DNA of 64,000 bases from Arenicella xantha (GCF_003315245.1 NZ_QNRT01000009.1:1-64000); one strand, 5' to 3'; shown: positions 48,074 through 57,728, counted from the stretch's first letter. Program-made: numbers and translations. The notes: generated by a model not told the origin, from the sequence alone.

Positions 48074-48988
48074 ATGCGATTTAAGGGCTTAGATTTAAAC
48101 TTGTTAGTTGCACTCGATGCACTTCTGGATGAAAAAAGTGTGACCAAAGCAGCGCAACGTGTGCATTTGAGTCAACCCGCGATGACGGCTGCCTTAGGAC
48201 GCATACGGGACTATTTTGACGATCCAATCTTAAAGCTACATGGCAAGCGTATGGTTCCAACCTCGCACGCACTTAGAATTCAAAATGACCTGAAAAGAGT
48301 GTTAGGCAGTGTGGACTCCCTTATTTCAAAAACCGCACTTTTCGAGCCATCCACCTCTTCACGTAAATTCATAATTACCGCTTCAGACTATGTGTCTCAT
48401 GTTGTATTTGTGCCGCTACTTAGAAGGTTAAAGTCGATAGCACCGCATATACAAGTCGAATTAATACCACCAGCAGACTCAACACATGAGCTGTTGTCGC
48501 AAGGAGTCATCGACTTTGTTTGCCTGCCATCGCAAATGCTCGCACCTGAGTTTCCTTCAGAGTATTTATTCCAAGAACGCTTCGTGGTTGTTGGTTGTAA
48601 AACTAACCCAGTGTTTAAAAACGATCTGTCGGAGGAACAGTTTTATGAATCTGGACACGTCGTTGTTAAATTGGGGCGCCTACGCCCTCAATCAGTGTCA
48701 GACCAAAGCCTCGAAGCCCGCAAAAAAATGCGTGACACTGATGTTTTAGTTAGCTCATTTCACCTGGCTCCAGAGATGGTTGTCAATACTGACCGAATAA
48801 CCGTTATGCATGAGCGACTCGCAAAGATTTTCGCTGAACGCCTGCCGATAGCTATCACTGATGTGCCCTTTACATTTCCAATCTTTGAAGAATATGTCCA
48901 ATATCACAACACGCGAGTCGATGACCCAGGCATCCGATGGATGATCGATCAAGTTAAAGACACAATCGGCAATCATGAACACGAGTAA
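48074..48988 (+). CDS. LysR-family regulator, NodD-type clade (copy 1)
   Basis: A 304-residue LysR regulator. The N-terminal winged helix (about residues 1-65) begins MRFKGLDLNLLVALDALLDE, the pattern of NodD-type LysR proteins, and has SVTKAAQRVHLSQPAMTAAL and DDPILKLHGKRMVPT. An effector-binding domain follows to about residue 290. The next gene is a close duplicate. Such regulators control aromatic or halogenated compound breakdown genes; which operon is the target here is unknown. It is transcribed away from the AraC gene's end with an inverted repeat in front. Confidence 0.9.
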   Translation: MRFKGLDLNLLVALDALLDEKSVTKAAQRVHLSQPAMTAALGRIRDYFDDPILKLHGKRMVPTSHALRIQNDLKRVLGSVDSLISKTALFEPSTSSRKFIITASDYVSHVVFVPLLRRLKSIAPHIQVELIPPADSTHELLSQGVIDFVCLPSQMLAPEFPSEYLFQERFVVVGCKTNPVFKNDLSEEQFYESGHVVVKLGRLRPQSVSDQSLEARKKMRDTDVLVSSFHLAPEMVVNTDRITVMHERLAKIFAERLPIAITDVPFTFPIFEEYVQYHNTRVDDPGIRWMIDQVKDTIGNHEHE

Positions 48989-49005
48989 TCAGTGCGGGCT
49001 AAGCC

Positions 49006-49908
49006 ATGAGGTTTAAAGGCCTAGATTTAAACCTACTCGTTGCCCTCGACGCCCTGTTAGATGAAAAGAGCGTGACCAAGGCCGCTCAACGACTGCATTT
49101 GAGCCAGCCGGCCATGACCGCGGCGCTAGGTCGCATACGAGATTACTTTGACGACCCTGTTTTAAAGTTACACGGCAAACGCATGGTGCCAACCTCGCAC
49201 GCTCTTAGGATTCATAAAGACTTAAAAGCCGTACTCGGCGACATGGATTCGCTTATCTCAAAAACGGCATCATTTGACCCGACTCGATCTTCGCGAAAAT
49301 TCACCATCACGGTATCCGACTACTTAGCTCAGATAATCTTTGTGCCGCTGCTTCGCAAACTACGATACAGCGCACCGAATATTAAAGTAGAACTATTAGC
49401 ACCAGCAGATTCGACCAACGAACTCCTGAGCCAAGGACGCATCGACCTCAAGTTAGCGCCAAAGCAAATGCTCTCAGACAATCTGCCCTCCGAAGCCCTA
49501 TTCGAAGAACGCTTCGTCGTGGTCGGCTGTAAAACCAACCCAGTATTTGAAAATGGCCTCTCCGAAAAAGTGTTTTATGACTCAGGCCATGTGATGGTAA
49601 AACTCGGTAGACGCCAACCGCTATCGGCTACAGATAACATGCTTGAAGCTCGAAGACGGCCGCGTGAGACCGATGTGCTCGTTGGCTCATTCCTGCTTGC
49701 GCCAGAAATGGTGGTCGGCACTGACCGATTAACTGTAATGCACGAACGGCTAGCTAACATTTTCGCCCAGCGCTTGCCCATTGCGATTACTGAAGTGCCG
49801 TTTACATTTCCCGTACTCGAAGAGTATGTCCAGTATCATGATACCCGCAATGACGATCGAGGAATTCGGTGGATGATTGAGCAGATCAAAAGCACAGTCA
49901 TCATTTAG
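49006..49908 (+). CDS. LysR-family regulator, NodD-type clade (copy 2)
   Basis: A 300-residue LysR regulator and tandem duplicate of copy 1, separated from it by 17 bases. The DNA-binding domains are nearly identical (only V/L and I/V changes in the first 60 residues), while the effector pocket differs (GVIDFVCLPSQML in copy 1, GRIDLKLAPKQML here). The two could therefore bind the same operator but sense different compounds. They are probably co-transcribed. Confidence 0.9.
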   Translation: MRFKGLDLNLLVALDALLDEKSVTKAAQRLHLSQPAMTAALGRIRDYFDDPVLKLHGKRMVPTSHALRIHKDLKAVLGDMDSLISKTASFDPTRSSRKFTITVSDYLAQIIFVPLLRKLRYSAPNIKVELLAPADSTNELLSQGRIDLKLAPKQMLSDNLPSEALFEERFVVVGCKTNPVFENGLSEKVFYDSGHVMVKLGRRQPLSATDNMLEARRRPRETDVLVGSFLLAPEMVVGTDRLTVMHERLANIFAQRLPIAITEVPFTFPVLEEYVQYHDTRNDDRGIRWMIEQIKSTVII

Positions 49909-50064
49909 ACGAATACATACACATAAAAACTATATATTTTCATGATTCCAAACTCTTCTTTATCATTAGCTCAAATACACTCGTCAGATTAACGACAATA
50001 CTCTACGAATCATCTAAATGTTTTCGAATAAACAGACCGTCGGATTTAAATCGGAGTATCTAGC

Positions 50065-50757
50065 ATGCCTGAGTTAACCTTACATTTTGCACCTGGCGCC
50101 TGCTCTCGTGTCACACTTATAGCGTTAGAGACCTTAGAGGTAGCCTTCAATACCGAGCTGGTTATTTTTATGCAAGGTGCACATAAGTCGCCGAAGTTTA
50201 AACAACTCAACCCTTCGTCGAAAATTCCAGTGCTTGTGGCTGACGGTATTCCCATTTCGCAAAACATCGCTATTTTGACCTGGCTCGACGCTTGCTACCC
50301 GAATGCACAACTCCTCCCCAAATCAAACACGCCCATGGAGCGAGCGCAACTATTGAGTCAACTCGCTCGGTTCCCATCAGACCTGCACCCCTTAGTCTCG
50401 AGAATACGGGTACCACATTTTTTCTGTGACCTACCCGGAGGCCCTGAGCGTGTGTTGTCGATGGCCACTCAAATCATGCGTGAGCAACTAGAGCCGATCG
50501 AACAGAAACTGGCTAGACAACCTTGGCTGGCAGGTCAACAATGGTCAGTTCTCGACGCATACTTGCATTGGGTATGGTTTCGTATAACCGGAGCGGGATT
50601 TGACGCCACTGATTTCCCCTATATCTCAGCACACTACTCGAAAACATTGGCAATGCCCGCGGTAAAACGCGCAATCGCCCGAGAGTACGAAGCCGAAACC
50701 TATTTAGAATCTAAGGGGCTAAATCCCACGTTTTTGAACCCTAAACAGCTTGATTAA
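50065..50757 (+). CDS. Glutathione S-transferase family protein (beta-class-like)
   Basis: A 230-residue GST. The N-terminal thioredoxin-like domain has HFAPGACSRVTLIALE with a cysteine at position 13, as in beta-class enzymes, and the SKIPVLVADGIPISQNIAIL segment that binds the gamma-glutamyl part of glutathione. The C-terminal helical domain contains QPWLAGQQWSVLDAYLHWVW. In aromatic-degradation loci such enzymes may cleave aryl ethers, isomerise ring-cleavage products or detoxify. The reaction cannot be read here. It follows the LysR pair by about 155 bases. Confidence 0.85.
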   Translation: MPELTLHFAPGACSRVTLIALETLEVAFNTELVIFMQGAHKSPKFKQLNPSSKIPVLVADGIPISQNIAILTWLDACYPNAQLLPKSNTPMERAQLLSQLARFPSDLHPLVSRIRVPHFFCDLPGGPERVLSMATQIMREQLEPIEQKLARQPWLAGQQWSVLDAYLHWVWFRITGAGFDATDFPYISAHYSKTLAMPAVKRAIAREYEAETYLESKGLNPTFLNPKQLD

Positions 50758-50844
50758 AGCATTTAGCTTAACGCAAATATTATTTGCGGCATGGTGTTTC
50801 ACTCAGCTCTAAATCTAATTCGAATTTCAAATAAAGCGAATACA

Positions 50845-51357
50845 ATGACTTCATTAAAAACAGCCAATACTTTCCGAAAATATCACCGCCTACTTGGTTT
50901 CTTCTTAGCCGGCATTATGGCAATTTATGCCAGCAGCGGTGTATTAATGATTTTTCGAACCACCGATTTTTTGAAATATGAACAAACCTCCGAGCGGCAC
51001 CTCGAATCCAACCTCGGCGGCAGTCAACTCGGCAAAATATTACGTTTAAAGGACTACAAAGTGCTAGAAGACACTGACACTCAAGTGGTCTTTTCACAGG
51101 GCAACTATGATAAAAATAGCGGCGTGGCAATGGTATCTGGGAAAGACTATCACCCGGTTTTGCAGAAGCTGGTAAAAATGCACAAGGCGACGGTAAATAG
51201 CCCTTTGTACTTTTTGAATATCTTTTTTGGTGCGTCTTTACTGTTTTTTGCAATATCGTCGTTTTTTATGTTCGTGCCACGTTTGTCGACCTATCGCACC
51301 GGCCTAAAGTTCGCCGCTGCAGGTATGGTTCTGGCCTTGATCGTGGTGTTGTTTTAG
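50845..51357 (+). CDS. Small membrane protein resembling PepSY-associated family
   Basis: A 170-residue protein with an N-terminal membrane helix (RLLGFFLAGIMAIYASSGVLMIF), a soluble stretch of about 85 residues and two C-terminal helices (YFLNIFFGASLLFFAISSFFMFV and FAAAGMVLALIVVLF). The opening FRKYHRLLGFFLAG resembles PepSY-associated TM proteins. Function unknown. The ATG at 50845 is preferred over the frame start at 50791, since the homologous-looking region begins here. Confidence 0.65.
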   Translation: MTSLKTANTFRKYHRLLGFFLAGIMAIYASSGVLMIFRTTDFLKYEQTSERHLESNLGGSQLGKILRLKDYKVLEDTDTQVVFSQGNYDKNSGVAMVSGKDYHPVLQKLVKMHKATVNSPLYFLNIFFGASLLFFAISSFFMFVPRLSTYRTGLKFAAAGMVLALIVVLF

Positions 51358-51488
51358 GAGCGCAACGCATACAGCTTTGAGAGTCACTCATGATTGTGCG
51401 TCTCACCAATAGCATTTCGTGCAATTGAAAATGAGGCGCAACAATGTTTTGAGCATCCAACGTCTTAATCACCAGAAGGGGCGCCGGT

Positions 51489-52517
51489 CTACTGCGTTTC
51501 TTGCTTAATCAAGCGAGCCAGTATGCGCCGTGAATGCACACCGCCAGCATCGATATTGAGCTTCATGAGCTTACGTTCAGGGTTTTCTAATAGATTCCGC
51601 TGCTGACTCTCGAGCATTTCAAGGTCTTCGGCAAATATTGCGCCCTGCCCGTCTCGAATCTGCGCGGTCAGGTCTGCATCGTCGGGTTTAAAATTGCGTG
51701 CCATCCCCCAGAAATACCAGATCGATGTGTCGGATTCCGGCGTAATAAAATCGACCACCGTACCACTCGCTTTGTATTTATCATCGGCATTAAAACCACC
51801 TTTGCCTGCAAGTGCCACGCCAACATCAATCATCACGTGGCTGGGCGGGCTAAAGCGGCATATTTGCCACCGATCTACCAACACATCATCGGCGAGATCA
51901 TTGCTACGAAGAGCCATTTGCCAAAATGGCGGTGCGGAAATATTTTCCATATAACGGCTGGTCGTTACCGTGTCGCCATCGAACTCAGTCGTCACGGGCG
52001 CTTCGTCGATCTCTTTTTGACCAATGCTACTCGCGTGCACATAGGTTTCGTGGGTTAAGTCCATGAGATTGTCAATCATCAAGCGGTAATCGCAGTTGAT
52101 GTGGTACAAACCACCGCCATAGGCCCATCCCTTCTGCTCGCCCCATTCAAGCGCAGGTATGGCCGCTGAATCAGCCAACGCCTGATCACCAGGCCAAACC
52201 CAGACAAAGCCATAGCGCTCGACCACCGCAAAACTCTGAACACACCGAAAGCGATCAACCGTTTGGCCAGGCATACTTGCGGTTTTACCATCAGCGCCCA
52301 TTGCCAGACCATGATAACCACAAACTAACAAACCGTCCTCAATATAACCAAGCGACAGCGGCGCGCCACGATGTGGGCAAAAATCCTCTAGTGCCGTTAT
52401 TTGGTTCTCAGCCGCACGATAGAACACCATTCGCTGACCACAGATCTTGCGGCTCAACGGCTGGTCAGAAACTTCATCTGGGGTACAAGCTACGTACCAA
52501 CAGTTTTTCAGAAACAT
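51489..52517 (-). CDS. Rieske non-haem iron oxygenase, VanA-type (1)
   Basis: A 342-residue oxygenase component, likely an O-demethylase or ring hydroxylase. The Rieske 2Fe-2S ligands are in FCPHRGAPLSLG and VCGYHGLAM (about residues 46-68). The mononuclear iron site is in DNLMDLTHETYVH (about residues 149-161), like that of vanillate O-demethylase VanA. The ATG has AGGAGAAG upstream. No VanB reductase follows. Vanillate or a related methoxybenzoate is a plausible substrate since protocatechuate is metabolised by the neighbouring operon. Confidence 0.88.
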   Translation of the reverse strand: MFLKNCWYVACTPDEVSDQPLSRKICGQRMVFYRAAENQITALEDFCPHRGAPLSLGYIEDGLLVCGYHGLAMGADGKTASMPGQTVDRFRCVQSFAVVERYGFVWVWPGDQALADSAAIPALEWGEQKGWAYGGGLYHINCDYRLMIDNLMDLTHETYVHASSIGQKEIDEAPVTTEFDGDTVTTSRYMENISAPPFWQMALRSNDLADDVLVDRWQICRFSPPSHVMIDVGVALAGKGGFNADDKYKASGTVVDFITPESDTSIWYFWGMARNFKPDDADLTAQIRDGQGAIFAEDLEMLESQQRNLLENPERKLMKLNIDAGGVHSRRILARLIKQETQ

Positions 52518-52625
52518 ACTCTTCTCCTAAATATTCAGCAGTAGCATGGTGCCGAGCGTCGCATCTCTGGCTAATGCTCTCGAATCGATATTCAATTTAT
52601 TTGGCTCACGTGTTTAGCAACTACA

Positions 52626-53699
52626 TTAAGCTCGTGTTCTTAATTTCTCAATAATCCGCCGCGCATGCGTTGCGCCAGCATCAACATGAATACTGACCAT
52701 CGGCTCGTTACCAAATTTGAGCATATTTTGGTACTGAGCCTCTATCACCACCTTATCTTCCTCAAAGGTCAACGCGGTTTGGTCCACTACCTTATTCAAA
52801 ATAGCGTCCGAATCCGTCTGTGGATTGGTGGCGATGGTCCAGATATAGTGGGCGGAAGATTCGGTTTCTGGCGTCACGCCATGAAACCCGCGCATATGAA
52901 ACCCGCCACGATTTGGATCGTCTAAGTGGCCTTCGCCAATATTTACGCCACCGGTCCAAATCCTCAGATGACTCGGCATAAACTCAATTTCTTGCCACCG
53001 GTCTATTTTGTCATTGAACGGATAAGCAGCAAGATACGTCGGGGGCGGTGTTGAATCGCGCATGTGACGCACAACAGTCACACAGTCTCCATCAACGGTC
53101 GTTTTCATGTCCGCCGTCATATGCGTATTGGGATCACCGCCGATAGTCAGTAGATGCACGTATCCTAAATGACTTAAATCCAATAGATTGTCGTGAATCA
53201 GCTGATATGGCGCGGCATAATAAAAGACACCACCGCCCCATACGTATTCACCACTCGTGTGTACCGGATAATCTGGTGCGGAATTCAGCGGCTCAGACTG
53301 CCCCTCGTCACCGAACCATATCCATACCAAACCATCTTTTTCCTCAATGCAATAACTGTTTACTTTTGCGCGTTTGGGAATGGTGTTTTGCCCAGGCACG
53401 TCGATGCACTGCCCGGTACCGTCATACAACATGCCATGATAACCACATCGAATAGCTTTTCCTTCCAAGGTGCCGTGCGACAATGGCAAGGCTCGATGGC
53501 AACAGCGATCGTCGAGTGCCCATACCGTACCGCTATCATCACGATATAACACTACCGCTTGATTCAGTAAGGTTCTTGCCAGCGGCTGATCAACTAGCTC
53601 TGTGCTTAGCGCCGCAACATACCACTGGTTTAATGCAAAGGTGTTCTTAGTTTCGGTGGTCATATCGTTCACGCCCGGAATGTGTAACTTAACGCTCAT
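52626..53699 (-). CDS. Rieske non-haem iron oxygenase, VanA-type (2)
   Basis: A 357-residue oxygenase component, related in layout to the next gene downstream. The Rieske ligands are RCCHRALPLSHG and RCGYHGMLY; the usual proline after the first cysteine is replaced, giving CCHR instead of CPHR. The iron site is DNLLDLSHLGYVH. GGFHMRGFHGVTPETESSAHYIW is a further family block. GAGGA lies upstream of its ATG. The two oxygenases could act on different methoxylated aromatics. Confidence 0.88.
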   Translation of the reverse strand: MSVKLHIPGVNDMTTETKNTFALNQWYVAALSTELVDQPLARTLLNQAVVLYRDDSGTVWALDDRCCHRALPLSHGTLEGKAIRCGYHGMLYDGTGQCIDVPGQNTIPKRAKVNSYCIEEKDGLVWIWFGDEGQSEPLNSAPDYPVHTSGEYVWGGGVFYYAAPYQLIHDNLLDLSHLGYVHLLTIGGDPNTHMTADMKTTVDGDCVTVVRHMRDSTPPPTYLAAYPFNDKIDRWQEIEFMPSHLRIWTGGVNIGEGHLDDPNRGGFHMRGFHGVTPETESSAHYIWTIATNPQTDSDAILNKVVDQTALTFEEDKVVIEAQYQNMLKFGNEPMVSIHVDAGATHARRIIEKLRTRA

Positions 53700-53822
53700 G
53701 ATTTTTATCCTCGTAAATTTATTAATCAGCCGTGTTTAGCGCCACTAAACATAGGTAAATTGTGTCTACAGATGTGGGCGAGCAGCAACAAAACTCAATC
53801 CTCATTTGCTCCATAAACGCGC

Positions 53823-54776
53823 TCATAGTTGTGGCGTCCAAGCGGGCATTATGCTGCTGAGTGTGCGGCGTACCAGTGTAGTCAGGCTGAGGTCATCGCC
53901 AAACTGCAATGCCCTAGCTGCATCGGCATGCAACGGCGGATAACGACCAAAGCTGGCGTCGAGCTCAGCTTCAGGAGCGTAGCTAATTAGCTCCTTCGGT
54001 TGGCCGGTTTGCGTGGCAATTTCAGCAACCAGGTTGCCGATGGTGACATGCAATGCGGGTAAGGTGACTGCACGAACAGGCGGGGCGCACTCAAGTTCAA
54101 GCGGCAGCGCGTGTACAAAGTTACTCACTGCACTGTCAAGCGAACTTAACCAACAGGTGGCGTGTTGCGATACCGGCATGACAAACCGCTCGCCGTTAAT
54201 CAAAGCGTGAAAAACATCACTCATAAATGCCGACTTCATACCGGATGGGCCTTTCGGCCGAGCCACCACACCCGATAGGCGTAGCGAAATAGCATCAAGG
54301 ACGCCGCGACGAGTCAGCGTTGCAAGCCATTGTTCCATCATGGCCTTGTGGGCACCGTAGAGCATGCTGGGCGCTAGCGCAGTATTGTCATCAACGATGC
54401 TCGGTAAGTTTTTGCCTAGCGCGGCGATACTACTTGCAAACACAAATCGAGGGCTCGCCCCCCCGCTGGCGGCAATCTCGGCGAGCATCATCGTCGCCTC
54501 AACATTAACCTGCCATGCAGTATCAGGGTTCTGCTCGGCAGCGCCGCCTGGCATGGTGGCTAAGTGGACCACCGCATCACAGCCATCAACAAATGCCTCT
54601 TTAAGAATGCCAACATCGCGCAAATCTCCCGCAATCGCTATCACGTTAGGCAAACTTGGAATACCCTCAGCGGCATTGTCTATCGCAACAATACGATGCT
54701 CAGAATTAAGGTCAGCAAGACGAGAAACCAAAGCTCGGCCAACAAAACCTCCAGCGCCAGTAACAATGATGCGCAT
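53823..54776 (-). CDS. NAD-dependent epimerase/dehydratase family protein
   Basis: A 317-residue extended short-chain dehydrogenase. The Rossmann motif GAGGFVGRAL is at residues 7-16; FASSIAALG and the catalytic YGAHK (about residue 138) follow. It resembles enzymes such as D-erythronate dehydrogenase DenD, but the substrate cannot be assigned. It lies in the second aromatic module, upstream of the oxygenases. Confidence 0.82.
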   Translation of the reverse strand: MRIIVTGAGGFVGRALVSRLADLNSEHRIVAIDNAAEGIPSLPNVIAIAGDLRDVGILKEAFVDGCDAVVHLATMPGGAAEQNPDTAWQVNVEATMMLAEIAASGGASPRFVFASSIAALGKNLPSIVDDNTALAPSMLYGAHKAMMEQWLATLTRRGVLDAISLRLSGVVARPKGPSGMKSAFMSDVFHALINGERFVMPVSQHATCWLSSLDSAVSNFVHALPLELECAPPVRAVTLPALHVTIGNLVAEIATQTGQPKELISYAPEAELDASFGRYPPLHADAARALQFGDDLSLTTLVRRTLSSIMPAWTPQL

Positions 54777-54818
54777 ACCTATTTCAGCTCCAGCCTGTTT
54801 TTACTTGATAGGTAAACA

Positions 54819-55316
54819 TCATGGCTGCACCTCATCGAGGGGCATACCATCATGTAAGTAGGGGCCTCGCGCTTCGGTTAATACAAATACAATCCGACAA
54901 ACTTCCGTGTTACTAGTATTGCGCCAACGATGGATGGTACCCCGCTGCACGACCACCTCGCCAGCTCGGCATGTTTCGAACGCGGCATTATCGAGTTCGA
55001 GTTCAACTTGCCCCCAAACAACAATGCCATAATCGATGCTGTTGGTACGATGCATCGGCGAACTGCTGCCGGGCAACATATCTACCACGCGGACAACGGA
55101 GCCGCCTTGCAGTGTTAAACCCACATCTCGATCACGTCCATCTGTTTCGTCGTTCAAATCGACAGGCACCTCGCCGGTACTCCAGATTGTTGCGAATGCG
55201 GCATCACCAGAGGGGATAATCTCTGGTTGGAGTTGATCAATACTGCGAAATATTGCGCGACCATGTTCATCATGCCCGGTAACAATACGTCTAAACGGCG
55301 ATATTTTTGTACTCAT
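54819..55316 (-). CDS. Cupin-domain protein
   Basis: A 165-residue single-domain cupin. The conserved motifs are SSPMHRTNSIDYGIVVWGQVE, with one histidine, and GEVVVQRGTIHRWRN. The metal site is thus mostly kept. Small cupins of this type appear in aromatic and secondary-metabolite clusters as decarboxylases, isomerases or unknowns. GGAG lies upstream of its ATG. The reaction is not assignable. Confidence 0.82.
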   Translation of the reverse strand: MSTKISPFRRIVTGHDEHGRAIFRSIDQLQPEIIPSGDAAFATIWSTGEVPVDLNDETDGRDRDVGLTLQGGSVVRVVDMLPGSSSPMHRTNSIDYGIVVWGQVELELDNAAFETCRAGEVVVQRGTIHRWRNTSNTEVCRIVFVLTEARGPYLHDGMPLDEVQP

Positions 55317-55371
55317 AGCTCACTCCAACTTATTCAACTTGCCAAACAAATCCGCTCGATTACGCGAACAT

Positions 55372-56166
55372 TTAGGACTTGAGCACCTCGCTCAATTGCG
55401 ACCAAGCGCTGGCACCAAATGAAGCCATCAATGCGATGTAGTCGGGCTTATGCCACTCACCAATCCCCACGTCATAAGCTGACGTATTTCGCACTCTCGT
55501 CAACCAGCGTTCTATCTGAGGATACTCAGACCACCAGGCGCTCAATTGCAGCTGCTCTAAACGTTCGATATACGGCAAGAACGACAAGTCGGCTAAACTC
55601 ATTTGGTCTCCGACTAAGTAGTCATTAAAGGCTAAGACTTCGGCCATATCTTTAATCAGCTTGTCGTAAGCTAAGGCCGCCAAATATAGCCGCGGCGAGT
55701 CCATGCCGTTTAGCACAATATCTTGCATTACAGCTCTTCGTGCTGGATCGCTCATGCTGTTGAAAAAGCCCTGTAAGGCGTCGTCAGTGGGGTAGCGTTC
55801 TAGCATTTGATGGCGAAACGCGATACAAAAACTAATCACCGCGACCTGTTCATGCAAACCGGCGTCGAGACGCGTCAACCACACTCTAGTTTGCGCTCGG
55901 TGGATGGGTTCGGATGACAATAAAGGTAAGTCAGGAAACACCTCTTCGAGGTACTCAATAATTACATTTGATTCGGTCACGACTTGACCGTTATGAACCA
56001 ATACCGGCACCAAACCTTTAGGACTGATTTTTTTGAAGTCTGGCGAAAACTGTTGTCCGGCGCGCAAGTTCAGGTTAGTCCCTTGCCAATCAAGTTTTTT
56101 GTAGGCCAAGACCAGGCGCACTTTTTGTGCGCAGACCGACATGTCATTGTGATAGAGCTCTAACAT
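55372..56166 (-). CDS. Glutathione S-transferase family protein
   Basis: A 264-residue GST. The N-terminal domain has DMSVCAQKVRLVLAYKKL and ISPKGLVPVLVHNGQVVTES with the EYLEEVFP segment. The C-terminal helical domain contains DYLVGDQMSLADLSFLPYIER. It has general similarity to LigF-type beta-etherases and to maleylacetoacetate/maleylpyruvate isomerases, but I cannot tell which. Its position among ring-cleavage genes fits a glutathione-dependent isomerase of a ring-cleavage product. Confidence 0.82.
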   Translation of the reverse strand: MLELYHNDMSVCAQKVRLVLAYKKLDWQGTNLNLRAGQQFSPDFKKISPKGLVPVLVHNGQVVTESNVIIEYLEEVFPDLPLLSSEPIHRAQTRVWLTRLDAGLHEQVAVISFCIAFRHQMLERYPTDDALQGFFNSMSDPARRAVMQDIVLNGMDSPRLYLAALAYDKLIKDMAEVLAFNDYLVGDQMSLADLSFLPYIERLEQLQLSAWWSEYPQIERWLTRVRNTSAYDVGIGEWHKPDYIALMASFGASAWSQLSEVLKS

Positions 56167-56209
56167 CTAATTCATCTTAAGCGGAACAATGCCGATCAAA
56201 CACGCATCG

Positions 56210-57340
56210 CTAAATTGGTTGCGCTAGCGCGATCATCGACTCACGCATAATTGCAGAGTGCTCGGCTTTGTCGCCGCCTTCAATTTCAATCTTGCCAAGT
56301 CGTGCAGAATTTTCGACCACCATGCGACAACGTTCCCATCGTCGCTGTTCAAACGCATCCAGTGCCGCATTGAGTGAGTCGTGCCTAGCTAACTCCTCGG
56401 CCAACACAATTGCATCTTCAATTCCAATACAAGCTCCCGACGCTAAATGTGGAGACGTCGCGTGCACGGTATCGCCAATCAGGACCACGCGACCTTTATG
56501 CCACGGTAACGGCACTAACATCCCTTCTATTGGGCGCAGGATAACTTGCGATGATTCATCAATTTGATCACGCATCGCTTGCACCATAGGTGCGGGGAAG
56601 CGGCTTAATAAGTCTTTGAGTGTCGCTACCAACTGATCGCTCGGCACGTGCCTTTTTTCTTGCTTGTCCTCAGTTAGGAACAGGTAGACCTGCTCCTTCG
56701 ACATGGGATTAATACCCGTTTTAAGATGATCAGAAACCCACATCATGGTGTTATTTGCTTCAGCGGGGCGCGGCAACACAGCTCGCCAAACACCTTGTCC
56801 GCTGTACGTTGGCTTGCTCGCTTCAGGAAAAATCAACTCGCGTGTTGTCGAATAAATGCCATCCGCTGCAATGACCAAATCGAAACGATCACTGGAGCCA
56901 TCGGCAAATGCGACGGTAACGCCATCCGCATCTTCGTCGATTGATGTATAGCTGTAGCCAAGGCGGACGTGGGCGCCGGCTTCCACCACTTTCTTAGATA
57001 GAATGCGTGCCAAGGTTGGGCGCATAATGGCGCCGCCAGTTGGCACATTTGAACCTGCCAATGGTGGGTTGGGAATCTTAAGCAGCAACTGACCGGTGGG
57101 CGCATGAATTTCCAATGCTTCTTGGGTACTACCCTGCTCCAAGAATTCATCCAGAATGCCTAGAGTCTCAAAAGCGCGTAAAGTGGCACCACCGATACTA
57201 ATGCCTGCGCCGTCGGCTTGCCAGTCTGGATCCAGTTCGACGATATGCGTTTCAATATTCTGTTTACGCAGCTGAAGCGCGGCGGACATACCGGAAAAAC
57301 CGCCTCCGATAATAAGGACTTTACTCACTAAATTACTCAA
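56210..57340 (-). CDS. FAD-dependent aromatic-ring monooxygenase
   Basis: A 376-residue class A flavin monooxygenase, related to salicylate hydroxylase and HpxO. The FAD motif IIGGGFSGMSAALQL is at residues 10-24. DLVIAADGIYSTTRE near residue 155 and LIGDTVHATSPHLASGACIGIEDA near residue 288 complete the signatures. The start appears to be TTG at 57340, with AGGAG 9 bases upstream. It would hydroxylate an aromatic acid or phenol to a diol or triol for the VOC dioxygenase, but the substrate is unknown. It lies 10 bases after the Rieske ferredoxin. Confidence 0.86.
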   Translation of the reverse strand: MSNLVSKVLIIGGGFSGMSAALQLRKQNIETHIVELDPDWQADGAGISIGGATLRAFETLGILDEFLEQGSTQEALEIHAPTGQLLLKIPNPPLAGSNVPTGGAIMRPTLARILSKKVVEAGAHVRLGYSYTSIDEDADGVTVAFADGSSDRFDLVIAADGIYSTTRELIFPEASKPTYSGQGVWRAVLPRPAEANNTMMWVSDHLKTGINPMSKEQVYLFLTEDKQEKRHVPSDQLVATLKDLLSRFPAPMVQAMRDQIDESSQVILRPIEGMLVPLPWHKGRVVLIGDTVHATSPHLASGACIGIEDAIVLAEELARHDSLNAALDAFEQRRWERCRMVVENSARLGKIEIEGGDKAEHSAIMRESMIALAQPI

Positions 57341-57350
57341 GGACCTTCTC

Positions 57351-57698
57351 CTATTGATGGATTGAAGCCAAGATAAAACCGTCTTCAGCGATTTTTATTG
57401 GCACCGGTGTAAGTGACTGCCCCACACAAGGGCCCGACACACAGACGCCGGTATTAATTTGAAACTCAGCGCCATGTGCCGCACAAATAATTTTGTCTGC
57501 CGCTGAATTTAAGTACGCATTTTTCCGCCAAGGCAACGACGTGCTGCCGTAGTGCGGGCAGAGGTCTCGGTAAGCCACGGGTCCGTGTATTGTGTCAACC
57601 ACAAACACCGTGTCGCGCCCTTCGTTAAATGGGTCGAAGCCTAAGGCTCCGTTGCGCGGCAGCTCGCTCAAGTTACACAGGCTCACGGTGTTAGTCAT
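57351..57698 (-). CDS. Rieske 2Fe-2S ferredoxin
   Basis: A 115-residue single-domain Rieske protein. The cluster ligands are in CPHYGSTSLP and CAAHGAEF. A short cysteine-containing loop (TGVCVSGPCVGQSL) lies after the second motif. It is a small electron carrier, suited to pass electrons from the ferredoxin reductase at 37396-38559 to the oxygenases at 51489-53699. It could instead be a stand-alone partner of an oxygenase outside the window. Confidence 0.85.
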   Translation of the reverse strand: MTNTVSLCNLSELPRNGALGFDPFNEGRDTVFVVDTIHGPVAYRDLCPHYGSTSLPWRKNAYLNSAADKIICAAHGAEFQINTGVCVSGPCVGQSLTPVPIKIAEDGFILASIHQ

Positions 57699-57728
57699 GA
57701 CTGAGCAATGTTTGCGTTGCCGATATCA

